From: DATHTC01 sp050262775
GTDB lineage: Bacteria > Actinomycetota > Thermoleophilia > Gaiellales > Gaiellaceae
Direction: 5' to 3'
NCBI GenBank assembly: GCA_050262775.1
Contig: JBLNEO010000116.1
Location: 7,094 to 71,093, forward strand
Length of the DNA stretch: 64,000 nt
Each line of letters begins with the position of its first letter. The stretch's first letter is position 1. A program made the position numbers and the translations under genes. Below the pieces are notes generated by a model that saw only the letters and a list, made by a program, of their open reading frames with translations, ran no database searches and was not told where the DNA came from. Of this stretch, positions 1-8,273 are shown one piece after another.

Positions 1-570
1 GCCGAGCGCCGCGACCTGCTCCGTCCACGGCGCGACTGCGTCGCGCGACGAGAGCCCGAGCGACGCCCGCCGGAGCGCCGCGTTCCGCTGCCCCACCGCG
101 GCCGCGTAGCGCGTCGGCAGCTCGACCCGTGCCGGGTGCACGCGTCCGAGCGCGCGGTCGAGGTACGCGCGGCGGACGGCGGGGCCGCCCTTGACGACGG
201 CGAGACGGTCGGGTGTGAAGACGAGCGTCGACACCTCGGTGCGCAGCTGCTCGGCGGCCCGCAGCGTCGCGCCGTTCACCTTCCCCTGCTTCCCCTGCCC
301 GACGCGGAGCGTGACCTCGAGTGCGAGCGGCACCCCCGGCGTGCGCTCACCGCTGAGCGCGATCCTGGCGGCGGGCTCGCCGAACCCGATCAGCTGCGCA
401 TCCGACCGCGTCCTGGGCGAGAAGCCCTGCGTCCCGACGTGGAGCGACTCGAGCAGGTTCGTCTTGCCGGCCCCGTTGGGCCCGACGACGAGCACGACGC
501 CGGGCTCCAGCGCGAGCTCGAGCCGGGCGTACGAGCGGAAGCTCCGGAGCGAGACGTCCCTGACGACCAG
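1..570 (-). CDS. recF: DNA replication and repair protein RecF (3' end cut by window edge)
   Basis: SMC-like ABC ATPase that binds gapped DNA and helps load RecA in recombinational repair. The visible 190 residues begin VVRDVSLRSFRSYARLE, typical of the RecF N-terminus, and carry a Walker A motif GPNGAGKTN at about residues 30-38. The Walker B and signature regions lie beyond the window edge. The gene follows dnaN by one base, the classical dnaA-dnaN-recF order. No ATG, GTG or TTG lies in frame between the nearest upstream stop and the conserved start of the protein; I placed the start at a CTG (position 570), which is uncertain. Identity is firm from motif and context; the start is inference. 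Confidence 0.93.
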   Translation of the reverse strand, partial: MVVRDVSLRSFRSYARLELALEPGVVLVVGPNGAGKTNLLESLHVGTQGFSPRTRSDAQLIGFGEPAARIALSGERTPGVPLALEVTLRVGQGKQGKVNGATLRAAEQLRTEVSTLVFTPDRLAVVKGGPAVRRAYLDRALGRVHPARVELPTRYAAAVGQRNAALRRASLGLSSRDAVAPWTEQVAALG

Positions 571-571
571 C

Positions 572-1705
572 TCAGCCGGCGAGCCTGATCGGCATCACGA
601 GGTACGTCGGATCCTCGTCCCCGCCCTCGATCACGGCCGGCCGAAGGGGGCTGATGAGGTGCAGCGTGATCTCCTCGGCGGCCATCGACTCGATCCCCTC
701 GCGCAAGAACTCGGCGTTGAAGCCGATCTCGAGCGGCTCGGTGCCCGGGAACTGCACCGGCAGCGACTCCTCCGCCTCGCCGACGTCCTGCGTCCGGGCG
801 GAGACGGTCAGCGTTCCCTCCTCGAACCGGAGCCGGAGCGGCGAGTTGCGCTGCACCATCACCGACACGCGGCGGACGACCTCCAGCACCTCGGCGCGTG
901 CGAGCGGCACCTCGAACTCGAACGTCTCCGGGAGGAGCTGCCGGTAGTTCGGGAACTGGCCGTCGATGCGGCGGGTGGTGAGCCACGTGTCGCCGGTGTG
1001 GAAGGCGATCTGGTTCTCGTGCGCCCCCAGCTCGATCGTGTCGCCGTCCGACGCGATCCGCGCCAGCTCCTGGAGCGCCCGCGCCGGGACGATCGCCTCG
1101 AGCTCGAGGTCGGCGCCCTCGATCGCGGTCTCCTTCACGGCCAGCCGGTAGGAGTCGGTCGCGGCCATGACGAGCTTCCCGGCCTCGAACCGCACGAGGA
1201 TCCCCGTCAGGACGGGGCGCGACTCGTCGCGCGAGGCCGAGCGGGAGACCCGCGCGACGGTGTCGAGCAGCGCGACGCGGTCGACCGTGTGCGTCGGGAT
1301 CGTCTCGACCTCCGGGAGCCGCGGGAAGTCCTCCGCCGCGTAGGTGTGCACCCGGTAGGTCGCGGTGCCGCACTCGAGCCGGACGATCCCCTCCTCGGGC
1401 CGGTGCTCGATCGCCACCTCGCCCTCCGGCAGCTGGCGGACGATGTCCAGGAGGAGACGGCCGGGAACCACGACGGCGCCCTCGTCGGCGACGTCCGCGT
1501 CGGCGGATGCGCGAAGCGAGAGCTCCATGTCGGTCGCGGCGAGGTGGAGGCGCCCTGCCTCCGCGCGGAGGAGCACCCCGAGCAGCACCTGCACCGCCGA
1601 GCGCGTCGAGACGGCGCGGGCAACCACCCCGAGCCGCTCCCCGAGCTCTGCCCGACCCACGGTCGCCTTCAGCCCCGATCCGACCACGATGTCTGTCTCG
1701 ATCAT
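572..1705 (-). CDS. dnaN: DNA polymerase III sliding clamp, beta subunit
   Basis: Ring-shaped processivity clamp that tethers DNA polymerase III to DNA. The 377-residue length fits the family, which folds as three similar domains of about 125 residues. The protein starts at an ATG (MIETDIVVGSG) and ends with YLVMPIRLAG, matching the conserved C-terminal segment next to the partner-binding pocket. Motifs such as LLLDIVRQLPEG (about residues 83-94) and the internal domain starts agree with DnaN. It lies 157 bases downstream of dnaA on the same strand, and the recF frame opens one base after its stop. No anomalies seen. Confidence 0.97.
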   Translation of the reverse strand: MIETDIVVGSGLKATVGRAELGERLGVVARAVSTRSAVQVLLGVLLRAEAGRLHLAATDMELSLRASADADVADEGAVVVPGRLLLDIVRQLPEGEVAIEHRPEEGIVRLECGTATYRVHTYAAEDFPRLPEVETIPTHTVDRVALLDTVARVSRSASRDESRPVLTGILVRFEAGKLVMAATDSYRLAVKETAIEGADLELEAIVPARALQELARIASDGDTIELGAHENQIAFHTGDTWLTTRRIDGQFPNYRQLLPETFEFEVPLARAEVLEVVRRVSVMVQRNSPLRLRFEEGTLTVSARTQDVGEAEESLPVQFPGTEPLEIGFNAEFLREGIESMAAEEITLHLISPLRPAVIEGGDEDPTYLVMPIRLAG

Positions 1706-1862
1706 TCTCTTAAAGTCCTTTGCTCGTAGTCGTAGAGAGTGTGGACGACGGGGAAGACGGCGCGGAACGGGATGTCCACGGGGTTTGCGCTGTGTACGGC
1801 CGCCGGGGACAAGTGGCGCTTCTGAACAGGGTCATCGGGGACGGGGCAAACCCTCCACAGGT
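1706..1862. other. dnaA-dnaN intergenic region with DnaA-box-like sites (possible half of a bipartite oriC)
   Basis: This 157-base gap holds three sites resembling the high-GC DnaA box ending in TCCACA: 1740-1748 (reverse strand TCGTCCACA), 1772-1780 (ATGTCCACG, imperfect) and 1851-1859 (CCCTCCACA). The most A+T-rich stretch nearby is around 1700-1722 at the start of dnaN. The dnaN promoter must also be here. Many Actinomycetota place oriC between dnaA and dnaN, so this is a plausible origin component; box calling is by eye. Confidence 0.5.
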
Positions 1863-3239
1863 CTAGCGAACCTGCTTGATCCTTGCGGTTAGTTCTTGCA
1901 CAAGGTTGTACACCGACCGATCCTCGCGGATCAGGCGCGCGATCTTGCTCGTCGCGTGGATCACGGTGGTGTGGTCGCGACCGCCGAACTCCTTGCCGAT
2001 CTTCGGCAGCGACGAGTCGGTGAGCTCGCGCGAGAGGTACATCGCCACCTGACGCGGGTAGACGATGTTCTGCGAGCGCTTGTCGCCGCAGAGCTCCTCG
2101 AGGGACAACCCGAAGCGGTCGGAGACGGTCTCCTGGATGCGCTTGATCGAGACCTGCGCCGGCTCGCCCTGGGGGAAGACGTCCTTCAGCACGTCCTGCG
2201 CGAGGTCGACGGTCATCGGCCGCCCCGTCAGCGAGGAGAAGGCGACGACGCGCGTGAGCGCCCCCTCGAGCTCGCGGATGTTCGTCGAGACGCGCCCCGC
2301 GATGAACGTGAGGAGTTGCGGGTCGCGGATGTCGATGCCGTCCGACTTCACCTTCTTCCGCAGGATCGCCTCGCGGGTCTCGAGGTCGGGAGGCTGGATG
2401 TCGGTGATGAGCCCCCATTCGAACCGCGACCGCAGTCGCTCCTCGAGCGTCGCGATCTCCCGCGGCGGGCGGTCGCTCGAGAGCACGATCTGCGCGCCCG
2501 TCTCGTAGAGCGAGTTGAAGGTGTGGAAGAACTCCTCCTGGATCCGCTCCTTGCCCTCGAAGAACTGGATGTCGTCGACGAGCAGCAGGTCGTAGTTGCG
2601 GTACCGGTGCTTGAATCCCTCGATGCGCTTGTCGCGGAGCGAGTTGATGAAGTCGTTCATGAACGTCTCGCTCGTCACGTAGCGCGCCGCCATGTGCCCC
2701 GTGTGCTCGGCGACGTACTGCGCGATCGCCTGCATCAGGTGCGTCTTGCCGAGCCCCGTCCCGCCGTAGATGAAGAGCGGGTTGTAGGCCTGCGCCGGCG
2801 CCTCCGCGACCGCGAGCGCCGCCGCGTGCGCGAAGCGGTTCGACGACCCGATCACGAACGAGTCGAACGTGTACTTCGCGTTGAGCTGTCCCGCGGCGCG
2901 GGCCGGCGGCTCGACCGTCGCGGCGAGCGACGGCGCCACGCCTCCGGACGCGGGCTCGGGCCCGTCGTGGACGGTGATCTGGATCCGGCGCTCACGACCG
3001 GTCGCGTCCAGGACGATCGCGCGGAGGAGGCCGACGTAGTGGCCCTCGATCCACTCGCGCGTGAAGTCGTTCGGGACGGCGACGACGAACGCGTCGTCCG
3101 AGACGTCGACCCCCTCCGCGTCCCCGAACCAGGTGCGGTAGGTGGTCTCGTTGAGGGCCCCCTGAAGCCGACTGGCAACCTCGTTCCACACACTCTCGAC
3201 AGTCAGCTCGACTGGGGAATCCACGCCTTCGGTCTCCAC
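1863..3239 (-). CDS. dnaA: Chromosomal replication initiator protein DnaA
   Basis: AAA+ ATPase that binds DnaA boxes and melts the origin. The 458 residues show domain I (about 10-90, VESVWNEVASRLQ), a short linker, the AAA+ core with Walker A GGTGLGKTHL at about 159-168 and Walker B LLLVDDIQF, and the C-terminal box-binding domain with GGRDHTTVIHA near residue 420. A GGAGG-type ribosome site sits immediately before the GTG at 3239, so the in-frame GTG at 3224 (VDSPVELTV) is an alternative, better-spaced start. A TATGCT hexamer on the minus strand at 3264-3269 is a possible -10. DnaA-box-like sites lie on both sides of the gene, suggesting autoregulation and origin function. Confidence 0.97.
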   Translation of the reverse strand: METEGVDSPVELTVESVWNEVASRLQGALNETTYRTWFGDAEGVDVSDDAFVVAVPNDFTREWIEGHYVGLLRAIVLDATGRERRIQITVHDGPEPASGGVAPSLAATVEPPARAAGQLNAKYTFDSFVIGSSNRFAHAAALAVAEAPAQAYNPLFIYGGTGLGKTHLMQAIAQYVAEHTGHMAARYVTSETFMNDFINSLRDKRIEGFKHRYRNYDLLLVDDIQFFEGKERIQEEFFHTFNSLYETGAQIVLSSDRPPREIATLEERLRSRFEWGLITDIQPPDLETREAILRKKVKSDGIDIRDPQLLTFIAGRVSTNIRELEGALTRVVAFSSLTGRPMTVDLAQDVLKDVFPQGEPAQVSIKRIQETVSDRFGLSLEELCGDKRSQNIVYPRQVAMYLSRELTDSSLPKIGKEFGGRDHTTVIHATSKIARLIREDRSVYNLVQELTARIKQVR

Positions 3240-3546
3240 TCCTCCTGGACGGAAAGAGGCGCGAGCATAGCAGCGTCTACGAGGGCCGACAATAACCCTT
3301 CCAGGGGGTTAGAGCAAGCGAAAAAGGCCGCTCTTTGCAGGGGTTTTGGCCCGGCGTTCACGACTCTCCACACCTGTGGAAAGCGAGGGGGATAACCTTC
3401 GCCGAAGGCTCGACGTCCCCGCTCTCGGCCCCTTTTCGGTCCGCCCGACCGGCTGTGGAGAACCGGTGGACGGCCGCCTCCGGTAGACTCCCGCGGCGCC
3501 GCCGCTGGGCGGCCTCCCTCCGTCGTCCGCGACCCCCGAGCTCGCC
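3240..3546. other. rpmH-dnaA intergenic region, candidate oriC with DnaA-box-like sites
   Basis: This 307-base gap has no gene. It holds three DnaA-box-like sites: 3364-3372 (CTCTCCACA), 3375-3383 (reverse strand CTTTCCACA) and 3454-3462 (reverse strand TTCTCCACA). The first two face each other two bases apart. Patches around 3290-3310 and 3318-3345 are locally less GC-rich. It also holds the diverging promoters: TATGCT on the minus strand at 3264-3269 for dnaA, and TAGACT at 3484-3489 on the plus strand, possibly for rpmH. Position between dnaA and rpmH is a standard oriC location. Origin assignment is inference. Confidence 0.6.
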
Positions 3547-3681
3547 ATGAAGCGCACCTACCAGCCCAACGTCCGCCGCCGGAAGCGCAAGCACGGTTTT
3601 CGCAACCGGATGGCCACGCGTGCCGGCCGCATGATCCTCAAGCGCCGCCGCAACAAGGGCCGCAAGCGCCTCTCGGCCTGA
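3547..3681 (+). CDS. rpmH: 50S ribosomal protein L34
   Basis: Small basic protein of the large ribosomal subunit. The 44-residue product begins MKRTYQPNVRRRKRKHGF and continues with the Arg/Lys-rich RMATRAGRMILKRRRNKGR, a nearly exact L34 signature. The ATG is unambiguous because L34 always starts MKRT(Y/F)QP. It opens the rightward cluster rpmH-rnpA-yidD-yidC-jag, a conserved arrangement beside the origin; rnpA starts eight bases after its stop. Confidence 0.98.
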   Translation: MKRTYQPNVRRRKRKHGFRNRMATRAGRMILKRRRNKGRKRLSA

Positions 3682-3689
3682 GCACGGCC

Positions 3690-4037
3690 GTGCAGCGTCG
3701 GAACCGGCTCTCTCGGTCCCGTGACTTCGACGCGGTCTACCGCCAGGGCCGGTCGGTCGCGACGCGCTTCCTCGTCCTGCACTGGTTCCCGCGCGAGGAC
3801 GCCGACGGCGAGCCGCGCCTCGGGTTGTCCGTCCCGCGCGCCGTCGGCAACGCGGTGACGCGCAACCGGATCAAGCGGCAGCTCCGGGAGGCCTGGCGCG
3901 GGTTGCCCACGGCCGTGCCGCCGGGCCACGACTACGTGCTGATCGTCCGCCCGGGGCTCCCCGAGGCGGTCGAGGCGCGCGGCTTCGACTGGCTCGGCGA
4001 GCGGGTCGCCGAGGTGCTCGCGAAGCGGGCGGCGTGA
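3690..4037 (+). CDS. rnpA: Ribonuclease P protein component
   Basis: Protein cofactor of RNase P, which removes 5' leaders from pre-tRNAs. The 115-residue protein has the conserved start (QRRNRLSRSRDFDAVYRQGRS) and the RNA-binding RNR motif in VGNAVTRNRIKRQLRE at about residues 50-65. It starts at GTG, eight bases after rpmH. Its stop overlaps the start of yidD by four bases (GTGA), indicating translational coupling in the rpmH-rnpA-yidD-yidC-jag operon. Confidence 0.96.
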   Translation: MQRRNRLSRSRDFDAVYRQGRSVATRFLVLHWFPREDADGEPRLGLSVPRAVGNAVTRNRIKRQLREAWRGLPTAVPPGHDYVLIVRPGLPEAVEARGFDWLGERVAEVLAKRAA

Positions 4038-4288
4038 CGGCGCGGCTGCTCGTCCTGCTCGTCCGCGGCTACCAGCGGCTGCTGAGCCCGCTCCTCGGCG
4101 ACCGGTGCAAGTACCACCCGACGTGCTCGCAGTACGCCGTCGACGCCCTGCGCGAGTACGGCGCGCTGCGCGGCAGCGTCCTCGCCGCCTGGCGCGTGCT
4201 CCGCTGCAACCCCTGGAGCGCCGGCGGCGTCGACCACGCGCACGACCAGACGCTGTTCCGGCGGCGGACCGAGGAGCGCCACGCGTGA
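4034..4288 (+). CDS. yidD: Membrane protein insertion efficiency factor YidD
   Basis: Small membrane-associated protein that assists YidC-dependent insertion of inner-membrane proteins. The 84 residues carry the family hallmarks YQRLLSPLLGDRCKYHPTCS near the start and the cysteine-containing LRCNPWSAGGVD. Three conserved Cys are present. It is coupled by four-base GTGA overlaps to rnpA upstream and yidC downstream, the usual gene order. Length is typical. Confidence 0.95.
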   Translation: MTARLLVLLVRGYQRLLSPLLGDRCKYHPTCSQYAVDALREYGALRGSVLAAWRVLRCNPWSAGGVDHAHDQTLFRRRTEERHA

Positions 4289-5097
4289 TCCTCCTCAGCA
4301 TCCTCTCGCCGATCGAGAACGTGATGGAGCAGGCCCTCCGCTGGCTCCACGAGTCGCTCTCGCTGCCGTGGGCGTGGGCGATCGTCGTCCTCACGCTGAT
4401 CGTCCGGATGCTGCTCGTGCCCCTGACGGTGCGGCAGATCCACTCGATGCAGAACCTCCAGAAGCACGCGCCCGAGATGAAGGCGATCCAGGAGCGCTAC
4501 AAGACCGACAAGATCAAGCAGCGCGAGGAGTTGATGGCGTTCTACAAGGAGAACAACATCAACCCCGCGGCGTCGTGCCTGCCGATCGTCGCGCAGATCC
4601 CGGTCTTCATCTCGCTGTACTTCGTGCTGAAGGACTTCGAGAAGGAGGTCTTCCCGGACTACCCGTCCAGCGACCTCGGCTGGCTGAACCTCGTTCCCGA
4701 CATCACCGCCCCCGCGAACTCGCACTGGTCGGGGTACCTGCTGATCGTCGTCTACGCCGTGTCGCAGCTGACCTCGACGCTGCTGATGTCGACGACGATG
4801 GACCGCGTCCAGCGGACGATGCTGATCATCCTCCCGCTCGCGTTCGTGTTCGTGATCGTCAACTTCCCCGCCGGGCTGGTGCTCTACTGGGTCACCTCGA
4901 ACCTGTGGACGACGGGGCAGGGGCTGATCACGCGGCGGATGATGCCGAAGCCGGTCGTGCCGACGAAGCGCAGCTCGCGAACCCCTGCGCGCGGCGAGCG
5001 TGCGAAGGAGCCCGCGGCGAAGAACGGCGACGATGCGCGGCCGCCGGCGCAGACCGCGCCGCGCAAGGTCAAGCGGAAGAAGAAAGCGCGGCGCTAG
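4285..5097 (+). CDS. yidC: Membrane protein insertase YidC (Oxa1 family)
   Basis: Inserts and folds inner-membrane proteins, alone or with SecYEG. The 270-residue form is the short Gram-positive type without the large periplasmic domain. Hydrophobic segments follow the Oxa1 pattern: WAIVVLTLIVRMLLVPL (about 32-48, with the hydrophilic-groove Arg), then the coiled cytosolic loop RQIHSMQNLQKHAPEMKAIQ, then PIVAQIPVFISLYFVL and two further helices. The C-terminal tail (about 225-270) is rich in Lys and Arg, as in ribosome-binding YidC tails. I chose the GTG at 4285 because it overlaps the yidD stop; an upstream in-frame start would overlap yidD almost entirely. Confidence 0.95.
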   Translation: MILLSILSPIENVMEQALRWLHESLSLPWAWAIVVLTLIVRMLLVPLTVRQIHSMQNLQKHAPEMKAIQERYKTDKIKQREELMAFYKENNINPAASCLPIVAQIPVFISLYFVLKDFEKEVFPDYPSSDLGWLNLVPDITAPANSHWSGYLLIVVYAVSQLTSTLLMSTTMDRVQRTMLIILPLAFVFVIVNFPAGLVLYWVTSNLWTTGQGLITRRMMPKPVVPTKRSSRTPARGERAKEPAAKNGDDARPPAQTAPRKVKRKKKARR

Positions 5098-5774
5098 TGG
5101 CCGGGGGTGAGCCGCGCCGCGTCGAGGGGACGGGCGAGACCGTCGGCGAGGCGAAGTGGAACGCCCTTCGCGAGCTCGAGCGGCTGTACCCGCGTGTCGA
5201 CAAGGCCGCGGTCGAGTTCCAGGTCGTCTCGGAAGGCGAGCGGGGCCTCCTCGGCGTGGGGTTCGCGCCCGCGCGGGTGGTCGCCGTCGCACCGGAGCGG
5301 GAGGACGACGACGACGCTGCCGACAGCCCCCTGGCCGCCGACGTCCGGTCGCTCGTCGCGCTGATCGCCGGCGAGCTCGGCATCCCCTGCCGGATCGATG
5401 TCGCCGAGGACGACGCCACGGTCACCGTCACCTGCACCGGGCCCGATCTCGGGATGCTGATCGGGAAGCACGGGCAGACGATCGACGCGGCCCAGTACCT
5501 GCTGAACGCGATCGTCGCGAAGGACCGGCAGGAGTCGCGGAAGGAGGTGGTCGTCGACGCGGCCGGCTACCGCGCCCGGCGCACGGCGACGCTCGAGGCG
5601 CTCGCCCTGCGGACGGCCGAGCAGGCGCTCGCGTCGGGGGCGCCCGTCGAGCTCGAGCCGATGACCGCCGTGGAGCGCAAGGTCGTCCACCTCCGGCTCA
5701 AGGAGGTCGACGGGGTCGAGACGACGAGCGAGGGGACGGAGCCGAACCGCTACGTCGTCGTCCACCCCATCTGA
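5097..5774 (+). CDS. jag: RNA-binding protein Jag/KhpB (Jag_N-KH-R3H)
   Basis: Single-stranded RNA-binding protein linked to cell elongation and division. About 225 residues with a Jag N-terminal domain (EGTGETVGEAKWNALRELE onward), an acidic linker, a KH domain with GMLIGKHGQTIDAAQYLLN (the GxxG loop is GKHG), and a C-terminal R3H domain including MTAVERKVVHLRLKEV. The R3H core Arg and His appear shifted to ERKVVH. The GTG at 5097 shares one base with the yidC stop, which supports this start. Position after yidC is conserved. Confidence 0.92.
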   Translation: MAGGEPRRVEGTGETVGEAKWNALRELERLYPRVDKAAVEFQVVSEGERGLLGVGFAPARVVAVAPEREDDDDAADSPLAADVRSLVALIAGELGIPCRIDVAEDDATVTVTCTGPDLGMLIGKHGQTIDAAQYLLNAIVAKDRQESRKEVVVDAAGYRARRTATLEALALRTAEQALASGAPVELEPMTAVERKVVHLRLKEVDGVETTSEGTEPNRYVVVHPI

Positions 5775-5802
5775 CGCGCTGCTCGACCGCTGGCTCGATG
5801 CC

Positions 5803-6357
5803 GTGCTCGCCACGCCCGGGTTGACCGCGCTGGCCGATCGGGACGAGGCGCGCCGCGTGCTGCTCGACGACGCGCTGCGCGGTGTCGACCTCGTGCGGCG
5901 CGTCGGCGGGTCGATCGTGGACGTCGGCTCGGGCGGCGGCACGCCCGGGATCCCGCTCGCCGTGGCGTTGCCCGACCGGCTCGTGACCCTGCTCGAGGCG
6001 GAGCGGCGCAAGGCGTCGTTCCTCGAGACGTGGGCGGCGGAGCTGCCCAATCTGCGCGTCGTGTGGGGGCGTGCCGAGGAGCAGCCGGTCGAGTCGTGGG
6101 GCGTCGCCGTCGCGAAGGCGCTGGCGCACCCGGCCACGGCGGCGGAGTGGTGCCTCCCGCTCGTCCGGGAGGGAGGCGCCGTCGTCCTGTGGGTCGGGCC
6201 GTCGGCGGAGGCGTCGCGTGTCGCCGCCGTCGCGGAGCGGATCGGGGGCGCGCTCGAGGACGCTCCGCGGGGCTTCCTCGTCCTGCGGAAGCTCGGCCCG
6301 ACCCCGCCCGGGTTCCCGCGTCGCCCCGGGATGGCGAAGAAGCGCCCGCTCGCCTGA
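5803..6357 (+). CDS. rsmG: 16S rRNA (guanine-527-N7) methyltransferase RsmG
   Basis: SAM-dependent methyltransferase that makes m7G527 in 16S rRNA. The Rossmann SAM-binding motif is VDVGSGGGTPGIPLA at about residues 39-53, followed by LLEAERRKASFL and the KALA stretch in VAVAKALAHPAT, all typical of RsmG. At 184 residues it is shorter than most homologues, and homology continues upstream of the GTG at 5803 (LLDRWLDA), where only a CTG at 5779 could start it. It sits between jag and parA, the usual place. Confidence 0.9.
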   Translation: MLATPGLTALADRDEARRVLLDDALRGVDLVRRVGGSIVDVGSGGGTPGIPLAVALPDRLVTLLEAERRKASFLETWAAELPNLRVVWGRAEEQPVESWGVAVAKALAHPATAAEWCLPLVREGGAVVLWVGPSAEASRVAAVAERIGGALEDAPRGFLVLRKLGPTPPGFPRRPGMAKKRPLA

Positions 6358-6396
6358 CGGGGGTTCCACGGCGCCAGGAGCGTCCGCCCTCGCGAC

Positions 6397-6402
6397 TACC
6401 CT
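6397..6402 (+). promoter_or_regulatory. Putative -10 element of a leaderless parA transcript
   Basis: TACCCT lies six bases before the parA GTG at 6409. With transcription starting about seven bases after the hexamer, the mRNA would begin at the start codon. No convincing -35 and no Shine-Dalgarno sequence are seen. Confidence 0.5.
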
Positions 6403-6408
6403 GGCTCC

Positions 6409-7164
6409 GTGGCTGGGCGGATCTACGCGCTCGCGAACCAGAAGGGCGGCGTCGGCAAGACGACCACGGCGATCAACCTCGCCGCGTGCCTCGCCGAGGC
6501 CGGGCAGCGGGCGCTCGTGGTCGACCTCGACCCGCAGGCGAACGCCACCTCGGGTCTCGGCGCGCGTGCGAACGGCGTCTCGAGCTACGACCTCCTCGAC
6601 GGGGTGCCGCTCGGCGACCTCGCGCGGCCGACGCGGTTCCCCAACCTCGACCTCGTCCCCGCGAAGCCCGCTCTCGCCGGCGCGGTCGTCGAGCTCGCCC
6701 GCCGCGACGGCGCAGACCGCTATCTCGCAGAGGCGCTCGCCGGCGCCGTCGACGCCTGGGACTTCGTGTTCCTCGACTGTCCGCCCTCGCTCGGGCCGCT
6801 GACGGTGAACGCGCTCGCCGCCGCGGATCGCGTGCTCGTCCCGGTGCAGGCCGAGTACTACGCGCTCGAGGGCCTCGCGCAGCTCGTCGAGTCCGTCGAC
6901 CTGATCCGCGTGCGGCTCAACCCGCGGCTGCGCATCGGCGGCGTCCTCCTGACCATGGTCGACGGCCGGACGCGCCTCGCCGCGGAGGTGTCCGACGAGG
7001 TGCGGCGCCACTTCGGCGACCTCGTGTTCACCACGGTCGTGCCGCGCTCCGTGCGCCTCGCCGAGGCGCCGAGCCACGGGCTGCCGGCGATCGCGTACGA
7101 CCGGCGTTCGGCCGGCGCCGACGCGTACTGGAAGGTGGCGATGGAGCTTGTCGAGCGTCCCTAG
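6409..7164 (+). CDS. parA: Chromosome partitioning ATPase ParA (Soj)
   Basis: Deviant Walker ATPase that drives segregation of ParB-parS complexes. The 251 residues start GRIYALANQKGGVGKTTTAINLA, with the signature lysine in KGGVGKTT (about 12-19), then VDLDPQANATSGLG and FLDCPPSLGPLTVNAL. The GTG start is followed closely by the first strand. It directly precedes parB, whose TTG start overlaps its end by 17 bases. Origin-proximal location supports chromosomal Soj rather than a plasmid or MinD paralogue. Confidence 0.96.
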   Translation: MAGRIYALANQKGGVGKTTTAINLAACLAEAGQRALVVDLDPQANATSGLGARANGVSSYDLLDGVPLGDLARPTRFPNLDLVPAKPALAGAVVELARRDGADRYLAEALAGAVDAWDFVFLDCPPSLGPLTVNALAAADRVLVPVQAEYYALEGLAQLVESVDLIRVRLNPRLRIGGVLLTMVDGRTRLAAEVSDEVRRHFGDLVFTTVVPRSVRLAEAPSHGLPAIAYDRRSAGADAYWKVAMELVERP

Positions 7165-7993
7165 GCGCGGCCTCGGTCGCGGCCTCGAGGTCCTGATCGG
7201 CGGGGGAGACGGCTCGCACGAGCTGACGGAGCTTCCGGTTGCCGACATCCACCCGAACCCGCGCCAGCCGAGGCGGCACTTCGAGGCGGAGGCCGTGACC
7301 GGCCTCGCCGAGTCGATTCGCGCACAGGGGCTCATCCAGCCCGTGGTCGTCCGGCCGAGGCCCGCGGGCGGCTACGAGCTGATCGCCGGCGAGCGCCGCT
7401 GGCGGGCGGCGAGGGAGGCCGGGATGGAGGCGGTGCCCGCGGTCGTCCGGGCGGCGGGCGACCGGGAGTCGCTCCTGCTCGCGGTCGTCGAGAACGTCGC
7501 GCGGGAGGATCTGAACCCGGTCGAGGAGGCGCGGGCCTACGCCGTGCTGATCGACGAGTTCGGTCTCTCGCTCGGGGACGTCTCGACGCGTGTCGGCCGC
7601 TCCAAGCCCGCGGTCTCGAATCGCGTCCGCCTGCTCGAGCTCCCGACGGACGTGCTCGGCATGGTCGAGCGAGGCAAGCTCTCCGAGGGCCACGCCCGGG
7701 CGGTCCTCGCCGTGCCCGACCAGGACGGGCGCAGGCGGCTCGCTCGCCGGATCGTGCAGAAGGGGATGACGGTCCGCGCCGCGGAGCAGGCGGCCCGCTG
7801 GTCCGGCGCGCGGACGAGGCCGCGCCGCGCCGGGGCGCCGGTCGACCCCGACCTCGCTGCCCGCGTCCGCTCCCAGCTCGAGCGCCTCGTGGGCCGGCCC
7901 GTGCGCGTCACCGCCCACCGCGTCGAGATCCCGTTCGCGGACGAGTACGAGCTGGCCGAGCTCGCCGAGGCGCTCGAGGGCCTCCGCCCGTAA
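7148..7993 (+). CDS. parB: Chromosome partitioning protein ParB (Spo0J)
   Basis: CTPase and parS-binding clamp of the ParABS system. The 281 residues start at TTG with RRGLGRGLEVLIGGG, a ParA-stimulating N-terminal peptide, then the ParB/Srx domain with NPRQPRRHF, GERRWRAA (about 80-87) and ENVAREDLNPVEEA, a helix-turn-helix (GDVSTRVGRSKPAVSNRVRLLELP) and a C-terminal dimerisation helix. It overlaps parA. I did not find a full-consensus parS site in the window. Confidence 0.95.
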   Translation: MSSVPRRGLGRGLEVLIGGGDGSHELTELPVADIHPNPRQPRRHFEAEAVTGLAESIRAQGLIQPVVVRPRPAGGYELIAGERRWRAAREAGMEAVPAVVRAAGDRESLLLAVVENVAREDLNPVEEARAYAVLIDEFGLSLGDVSTRVGRSKPAVSNRVRLLELPTDVLGMVERGKLSEGHARAVLAVPDQDGRRRLARRIVQKGMTVRAAEQAARWSGARTRPRRAGAPVDPDLAARVRSQLERLVGRPVRVTAHRVEIPFADEYELAELAEALEGLRP

Positions 7994-8023
7994 CCGGATC
8001 GAGCGGGCCTTCGTTGACCCTGT

Positions 8024-8272
8024 GTGCACGGGCACTGGCTCCATGACATCGAGTCCCTCGAGGCGATCTCCCAGGACGACAGTGCGCGGCGGATCTTCCT
8101 GCGCATGTCGGCGATGTCGCAGGAGGGGACGCTCGACCGCTTCCTGTTCGAGCTGAGCGTCGACCCCGAGCTCGACGCCGAGACGAAGGCGACGCTCTCG
8201 GAGCTCGGCCGCGACCACTCGTTCCTGCTGGCGCTCGAGGACTACTGCCGCCGCACCCACGTGGTCCACTGA
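8024..8272 (+). CDS. Small acidic hypothetical protein downstream of parB
   Basis: I do not recognise this 82-residue protein. It starts at GTG (HGHWLHDIESLEAIS), is rich in Glu, Asp and Leu, looks entirely helical and lacks membrane segments. It lies 30 bases after parB on the same strand and ends two bases before a strong hairpin, so it is probably the last gene of the parAB unit. Codon use is like its neighbours. It may be a lineage-specific protein co-transcribed with parAB; no function is assigned. Confidence 0.6.
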   Translation: MHGHWLHDIESLEAISQDDSARRIFLRMSAMSQEGTLDRFLFELSVDPELDAETKATLSELGRDHSFLLALEDYCRRTHVVH

Positions 8273-8273
8273 C

